In this document: positions 5,444 through 8,603 of the stretch, one piece after another | How positions within the stretch are numbered: the stretch's first letter is position 1 | How the letters are laid out: every line of letters starts with the position of its first letter | Source of the DNA: CAYRML01 sp964425485 | GTDB lineage: Bacteria; Bacillota; Dehalobacteriia; UBA4068 | Assembly: GCA_964425485.1 (NCBI GenBank) | Contig: CAYRML010000058.1 | Location: 1 to 8,603 of the forward strand | DNA: 8,603 bases | Direction: 5' to 3' | Position numbers and translations under genes: made by a program | The notes under the pieces: generated by a model | Database searches by the model: none | Seen by the model: only the letters and a program-made list of their open reading frames with translations | What the model was told of the DNA's origin: nothing

Positions 5444-6199
5444 ATGAAATTGTTATCCTGGAATGTAAACGGCTTGCGGGCAGTCGCCAAAAAAGGATTT
5501 TACCAATATCTGGAGCAATGCGGCGCCGATGTGTTGTGCCTGCAGGAAATCAAAGCCAAAACCGAGCAATTGCCAGAAGAATTATTGCGGCCGCAAGGTT
5601 GGCATACTTATTTTTTCCCAGCCGAGAGATCTGGTTACAGCGGTGTGGCGGTCTATAGCAAAATTGAACCACAAGAAGTCCGTTATGGCATGGGGGATGA
5701 GAAATTCGATATGGAAGGGCGGACCTTGGTACTGGATTTTGCTAGTTTTGTCTTGGTCAATGCCTATTTTCCCAATGGCGGCCGTGATGAGGAGCGGTTG
5801 CGCTATAAATTGGATTTTTGCGAGGCTATACAAGACTTTGTGCTTTCTTTGGAGCGGCCAGTATTGCTGTGCGGCGATGTTAACACAGCTCATCAGGAGC
5901 GGGATTTGGCCAGGCCCAAGGAAAATATCAATAATTCCGGCTTCATGCCTGTTGAAAGAGCTTGGATCGACCGTTTTCTGGCTGCCGGTTTTATAGATAC
6001 TTTCCGCCTTTTTCATGAGCAAGGGGGCATCTATAGCTGGTGGGATATGAAGACAAGGGCCAGGGATCGCAATGTGGGCTGGCGCATAGATTATTTTTTC
6101 GCCTCCGATGTTTTGCGGCATAATATCAAAGCAGCTTTTATCCAGCCGGAGGTTATGGGTTCCGATCATTGTCCGGTTGGTGTGGAAATAGAAATATAA
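5444..6199 (+). CDS. exoA: Exodeoxyribonuclease III / AP endonuclease (Xth/ExoA)
   Basis: A 251-residue endonuclease/exonuclease/phosphatase-fold enzyme of base excision repair that incises DNA at abasic sites and trims 3' blocks. Catalytic and metal residues visible are N7 and N9 (SWNVNGLR), E35 (CLQEIK), Y108 (NAYFP), D145 and N147 (GDVNTAH), D216 (RIDYFF), and D241 and H242 (GSDHCP). All the key residues of the family are present. ATG 5444 gives the start MKLLSWNVNG shared with Bacillus ExoA. However, the best Shine-Dalgarno (GAGGGAG, 5424-5430) is 13 bases from that ATG and 7 bases from an in-frame TTG at 5438, which overlaps the rmuC TGA (5439-5441). The start may therefore be the TTG, adding two residues. 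Either way the gene is tightly coupled to rmuC and ends just before a strong terminator. Confidence 0.96.
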   Translation: MKLLSWNVNGLRAVAKKGFYQYLEQCGADVLCLQEIKAKTEQLPEELLRPQGWHTYFFPAERSGYSGVAVYSKIEPQEVRYGMGDEKFDMEGRTLVLDFASFVLVNAYFPNGGRDEERLRYKLDFCEAIQDFVLSLERPVLLCGDVNTAHQERDLARPKENINNSGFMPVERAWIDRFLAAGFIDTFRLFHEQGGIYSWWDMKTRARDRNVGWRIDYFFASDVLRHNIKAAFIQPEVMGSDHCPVGVEIEI

Positions 6200-6204
6200 A
6201 AATA

Positions 6205-6230
6205 AAAAAGACGCCCCGAGGCGTCTTTTT
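6205..6230. terminator. Bidirectional terminator between exoA and the GNAT gene
   Basis: AAAAAGACGCC (6205-6215) and GGCGTCTTTTT (6220-6230) form a perfect 11-bp stem on a CCGA loop. It starts 5 bases after the exoA stop and ends 5 bases before the stop of the convergent minus-strand gene. T-runs on both strands allow it to end both transcripts. Confidence 0.92.
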
Positions 6231-6235
6231 GTTAT

Positions 6236-7405
6236 TCAACTATGTTCGTTCATCCAGCTGGCGCAGGGTGGGAAAAGAGTCGATAAAAACTCCAGCGGCA
6301 AATCGAAGCCGCTCAGTTTATCTGTTTGTTCGGACAATTGTTTTACCGATAAGCGCCCCCATAAAAGCGAGGCCAGAGCCGAAATATCCATGGTGATATG
6401 GGCAGGAGTGGGCTCTTCTATAACTTCGGCGGTCAGTTTTTGATCGGCGACTTTAATCATAAGTGTCAGGTTATTTTCCTCTATCTGCTTGTCCAGAATT
6501 TGCACGATCATGGAGCCGCGTGCGTGGGTAGGATAGCTGGCAGCCTCCAAAGCGGCCACGGCATCAATGATGCGAGCCATGATGAAGGGGCGTGCAGCGA
6601 TTCCCTCCTGACTGGCCAAGCTCAGATAAGCACAGTCATCAATAGGTGCGGCCCAATAAAAACGCTTGGCTTCATTCACGTGCCCAAGAGCGAATTGGAA
6701 GGCGGAGCTTTGCGCCTCTTTGCTGGCATAGCCCAGTTCATTGATGCTGAAAAGATCATCCTTGCAGGTATAAAGCAGATAGCCGGCTATTTGCTCTTGG
6801 GCATCATACAAAAGTGCGATCCGGCCGCCATCGCCTAAATGTTCGTTGAGATAGTTGCGCCAATTTTGCTGGTTGCGCAGAATATAGCCGTTTTTAGCGG
6901 CTGTCATCTTTTGATAAACTTGATCTATCAGCTCCATATCATCAAGTCCGCCCATTCGCCAATTACCAAAAGGCATGGCCAGCGATGCCAGATCTTTTAG
7001 GTCGATATCATAGCGATGTTCTTCATAAGTATAAGCGAAGGAGTTTTTGCCATAAACCGTGGGGCTGGCAGGCAGCAGAATAGCCAGGGCTATGCCCCTT
7101 TTACGCAGCTCCTGAAAGGCAAAGGCCAACAGACGGCTGGCTATGCCCTGAAAACGATAGGGAGCGGCCGTGATGACGCCGACGATATAGGCCACTGGAA
7201 CCGGCTGGCCGCGCAGCATCATCCGATATTCGGCCAACTGCAAAGAGGCGGCCAAAATATCATCGTCGAAGCAGCAAAGAGTTTGCTCCGGTTTGTATAT
7301 ATCAGAAAAATACCAGCTGAAATAGGGCTCATAGCTTTCAAAAGAATAGGCCCACAATTCCTTGACAGCTGTGGTATCATTATCGGTTGCCATGCGAAAA
7401 TCCAT
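6236..7405 (-). CDS. Eis-like GNAT family N-acetyltransferase
   Basis: A 389-residue protein with the layout of the Eis family. The N-terminal GNAT domain covers about 1-135, with the acetyl-CoA motif A in VAYIVGVITAAPYRFQGIASRL at 71-92 (RxxGxA at 84-89). A second, degenerate GNAT-like region lies at about 150-290. An SCP2 sterol-carrier-like C-terminal domain covers about 300-389. Eis proteins acetylate amines of aminoglycosides, peptides or protein lysines. The substrate here cannot be read from the sequence, and most clostridial relatives are uncharacterised. The start ATG at 7405 is supported by AGGAGG (7418-7413 on the minus strand) 7 bases upstream; an in-frame start at 7435 would lie inside the preceding gene. 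The upstream gene's TAG stop (7419-7417) overlaps this Shine-Dalgarno, so translation is probably coupled. No signal peptide is visible; it should be cytoplasmic. Confidence 0.82.
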   Translation of the reverse strand: MDFRMATDNDTTAVKELWAYSFESYEPYFSWYFSDIYKPEQTLCCFDDDILAASLQLAEYRMMLRGQPVPVAYIVGVITAAPYRFQGIASRLLAFAFQELRKRGIALAILLPASPTVYGKNSFAYTYEEHRYDIDLKDLASLAMPFGNWRMGGLDDMELIDQVYQKMTAAKNGYILRNQQNWRNYLNEHLGDGGRIALLYDAQEQIAGYLLYTCKDDLFSINELGYASKEAQSSAFQFALGHVNEAKRFYWAAPIDDCAYLSLASQEGIAARPFIMARIIDAVAALEAASYPTHARGSMIVQILDKQIEENNLTLMIKVADQKLTAEVIEEPTPAHITMDISALASLLWGRLSVKQLSEQTDKLSGFDLPLEFLSTLFPPCASWMNEHS

Positions 7406-7412
7406 AATCTGA

Positions 7413-7418
7413 CCTCCT
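7413..7418 (-). promoter_or_regulatory. Shine-Dalgarno of the GNAT gene overlapping the upstream stop
   Basis: A perfect AGGAGG on the minus strand shares its first two bases with the TAG stop of the DUF2156 gene. A ribosome terminating there sits directly on the initiation site, which favours reinitiation. Confidence 0.8.
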
Positions 7419-8304
7419 ATTTTAGTAATAGGCAATATTGCATAGCCAAATGGTGGGGATGATAACTTTGTTTTGCTTTGGTCAATCCCGGATGACCCAT
7501 ATCCTCTGCCCGGTTGATATAAGCATAGCCCTTGGCATATTCTTGGCTGAAATGCTTATTGATGGCGGCATAAATGCCGTTGATTGTTTGATTGGCTTTT
7601 TCCGCATAGACAGCAAATATCTCGTCATTAAGCGGCTCGCCGAAAGTAAGTCCCTCTATGCGGTCATTGACTATCAGGCAGCAACCGACATAACTCAAAC
7701 GTTCAAAATATTTTAGCCCTTGCATAAGGCCATGCTTTTCCCATATCAGATCCTCACTGATTTTATGTTGGGCGAACCACTCATGAATATATTGCTCGCA
7801 AGCAGGTATCAGCTCTTTTGTCATGGGCAAAAAGCAATGATTGGGGTATGTGCGTAAAAAGGCCGAAAGGTGATTGCGTTTTTTATGATATTTTTTACCT
7901 GGCAAAAGGGCCAGGTCTTCTTGTTTATAGATATAGTTGGCGCCAGGCCTTATTTCTTTAACTTCAAAACGGTTGGGCCAGGCCTTTTGATATAGTTGTA
8001 ACATTTCCGGCGAGACATCTTTGAGCAAAAAAGGCACATTGCGCTGCCTATACCAGGCTATGAGACTTTCTGTTGCTTGCAAAACCACCTGATCGTCAGC
8101 AGCCAAAGGGGGCAGCACTGCATCATAGCCGAAGAAATCACTTTTGATGCATAATGCGCCATCCAGCAGGCACCAGCGAAAAAATTCCCAATCCTTCCAC
8201 ATAAAAAAAGAAGTAAAAATATAAGTGATAAGCTGTTGTTTGCGCATGGCCAGATAATGGTCAAACAAGTCTTTATCTTCGATAGAGACAGGTGCAAAAT
8301 GCAT
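7417..8304 (-). CDS. DUF2156 protein (phosphatidylglycerol lysyltransferase C-domain-like)
   Basis: A 295-residue protein matching the DUF2156 / LPG-synthetase C-terminal family, a tandem GNAT-like (FemX/aminoacyl-transferase) fold. Recognisable motifs are ANYIYKQEDLALLPGKKY at 122-139 followed by HKKRNHLSAF (140-149), and the C-terminal YINRAEDMG (262-270) with GLTKAKQSYHP (273-283). MprF proteins use this domain to transfer lysine or alanine from aminoacyl-tRNA to phosphatidylglycerol, but they carry an N-terminal flippase. That is absent here and there is no membrane segment, so this is a stand-alone cytoplasmic member of unknown substrate. The start ATG at 8304 is chosen because a modest ribosome binding site (AAGAGAG) lies 7 bases upstream and the -10 box lies farther upstream at 8353-8348. 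The longer reading frame to 8400 would place that promoter inside the gene. It is first gene of an operon with the Eis-like gene. Confidence 0.82.
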   Translation of the reverse strand: MHFAPVSIEDKDLFDHYLAMRKQQLITYIFTSFFMWKDWEFFRWCLLDGALCIKSDFFGYDAVLPPLAADDQVVLQATESLIAWYRQRNVPFLLKDVSPEMLQLYQKAWPNRFEVKEIRPGANYIYKQEDLALLPGKKYHKKRNHLSAFLRTYPNHCFLPMTKELIPACEQYIHEWFAQHKISEDLIWEKHGLMQGLKYFERLSYVGCCLIVNDRIEGLTFGEPLNDEIFAVYAEKANQTINGIYAAINKHFSQEYAKGYAYINRAEDMGHPGLTKAKQSYHPHHLAMQYCLLLK

Positions 8305-8343
8305 AGATTCACTCTCTTTTCTGATGATATGATTATAGTTAAT

Positions 8344-8356
8344 TGCTATTATAGCA
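8344..8356. repeat. 13-bp inverted repeat overlapping the operon -10 box
   Basis: TGCTAT-T-ATAGCA is a perfect inverted repeat around a single central base, and it contains the entire minus-strand -10 box. A dimeric regulator bound here would block RNA polymerase. Part of the symmetry comes from the -10 sequence itself, so chance is possible. Confidence 0.4.
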
Positions 8357-8377
8357 TATCTTTCGTCCTCAGGGCAA
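8348..8377 (-). promoter_or_regulatory. Extended -10 promoter of the DUF2156-GNAT operon
   Basis: On the minus strand a perfect TATAAT (8353-8348) is preceded by TGC, giving an extended -10. TTGCCC (8377-8372) is a four-of-six -35 with an 18-base spacer. The expected start near 8341 leaves a leader of about 37 bases. Confidence 0.7.
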
Positions 8378-8427
8378 CCAAGACGCGTTTTTGCCGACAA
8401 AATATGCTTTTATTGATTTTGATATAG

Positions 8428-8436
8428 TGATATAAT
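8428..8436 (+). promoter_or_regulatory. Extended -10 promoter of lgt
   Basis: A perfect TATAAT (8431-8436) is preceded by TGA (8428-8430), an extended -10 motif. No good -35 is seen at 16-18 bases upstream, which extended -10 promoters tolerate. Transcription should start near 8443, giving a leader of about 24 bases. Confidence 0.7.
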
Positions 8437-8452
8437 AATACGGTCAAACAAA

Positions 8453-8458
8453 AAGGAG
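8453..8458 (+). promoter_or_regulatory. Shine-Dalgarno of lgt
   Basis: AAGGAG lies 8 bases before ATG 8467 and fixes that start. Confidence 0.8.
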
Positions 8459-8466
8459 TTGTAAAA

Positions 8467-8603
8467 ATGACTGATCCGGGAGTGGCTTTTGTTATAGGCG
8501 ATATACCAGTACGTTGGTACGGGATTTTGATTTGTCTGTCCATGATTATCGGTGGCAGCCTGGCTTATTGGGAATGCAAAAAACAGCATCTCAATACCGA
8601 AGA
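8467..8603 (+). CDS. lgt: Prolipoprotein diacylglyceryl transferase, N-terminal part (3' truncated by window)
   Basis: Forty-five codons plus two bases are present before the window ends. The encoded start, MTDPGVAFVIGDIPVRWYGI, has the family pattern of a short lead, an I(G)xxxVRWYG motif (residues 15-19 are VRWYG) and then the first membrane helix at about 19-34 (GILICLSMIIGGSLAY). Lgt is an integral membrane enzyme that moves a diacylglyceryl group from phosphatidylglycerol to the lipobox cysteine of prolipoproteins, the first step of lipoprotein maturation. The catalytic region lies beyond the window. It is transcribed divergently from the DUF2156-GNAT operon from its own extended -10 promoter. 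Confidence 0.9.
   Translation, partial: MTDPGVAFVIGDIPVRWYGILICLSMIIGGSLAYWECKKQHLNTE

Noticed and set aside
5582..6169. 195-codon open frame on the minus strand
   Set aside because: It lies wholly antisense to exoA, which has all its catalytic residues; the minus-strand product has no recognisable domain and no ribosome binding site that I can see.
6398..7462. Plus-strand open frames of 146 and 148 codons
   Set aside because: Both are antisense to the Eis-like gene, whose start, ribosome binding site and domain motifs are clear; the shadow products resemble no family.
8373..8395. Inverted repeat GGCAA / TTGCC between the divergent promoters
   Set aside because: Only 5-bp arms around a 13-base spacer; expected by chance at this length.

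Overview
The window is a compact stretch of ordinary chromosome with a Firmicutes-type gene order: metG (3' end), tatD, a yabE-like G5/3D gene and rsmA/ksgA. It continues with a small cysteine-motif gene, rmuC, exoA, a two-gene acyltransferase-fold operon and the 5' end of lgt. The evidence for Firmicutes is the metG-tatD-yabE-rsmA neighbourhood, which in Bacillus is metS-yabD-yabE-rnmV-ksgA. Strong AGGAGG-type ribosome binding sites, TATAAT-type promoters and short hairpin-plus-T-run terminators agree with it. Base composition looks moderate, so this is not a very AT-rich clostridium. A Negativicute or another moderate-GC clostridial relative is possible, but the sequence does not settle it. 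I see no rRNA, tRNA, CRISPR array, insertion sequence or phage gene.

Left part (1-3679, all +). The methionyl-tRNA synthetase end carries the C-terminal Trbp111-like tRNA-binding domain. An intergenic hairpin follows, then tatD (metal-dependent nuclease/hydrolase). A consensus promoter (TTGACA-18-TAGAAT) then drives a membrane-anchored cell-wall protein with two DUF348 repeats, a G5 domain and a 3D catalytic domain. This gene ends in an intrinsic terminator that begins at its stop codon. rsmA (16S rRNA dimethyladenosine transferase) starts only about 20 bases later and ends inside a perfect 28-bp palindrome that serves as a terminator. rnmV, which usually lies between yabE and rsmA, is absent here.

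Middle part (3680-6230). A C_GCAxxG_C_C-type protein on the minus strand is divergent from rmuC on the plus strand. The gap between them holds a 12-bp perfect palindrome. rmuC and exoA (DNA-repair nuclease functions) are almost fused, with 2 bases between the rmuC stop and the conventional exoA ATG, so they are very probably co-transcribed and translationally coupled. A perfect terminator follows exoA and serves both strands.

Right part (6231-8603). A minus-strand operon encodes a DUF2156 (phosphatidylglycerol lysyltransferase C-domain-like) protein followed by an Eis-like GNAT acetyltransferase. The first gene's stop codon overlaps the second gene's Shine-Dalgarno sequence. The operon is divergent from lgt, the first enzyme of lipoprotein maturation, of which 45 codons are present. 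Both divergent promoters have a perfect TATAAT with an extended TGn motif. The operon promoter's -10 is buried in a 13-bp inverted repeat that could be an operator.

Most of the window is recognisable housekeeping. The least-explained parts are the DUF2156/Eis-like pair, the structured leader of the yabE-like gene and the palindromes in the two divergent intergenic regions.
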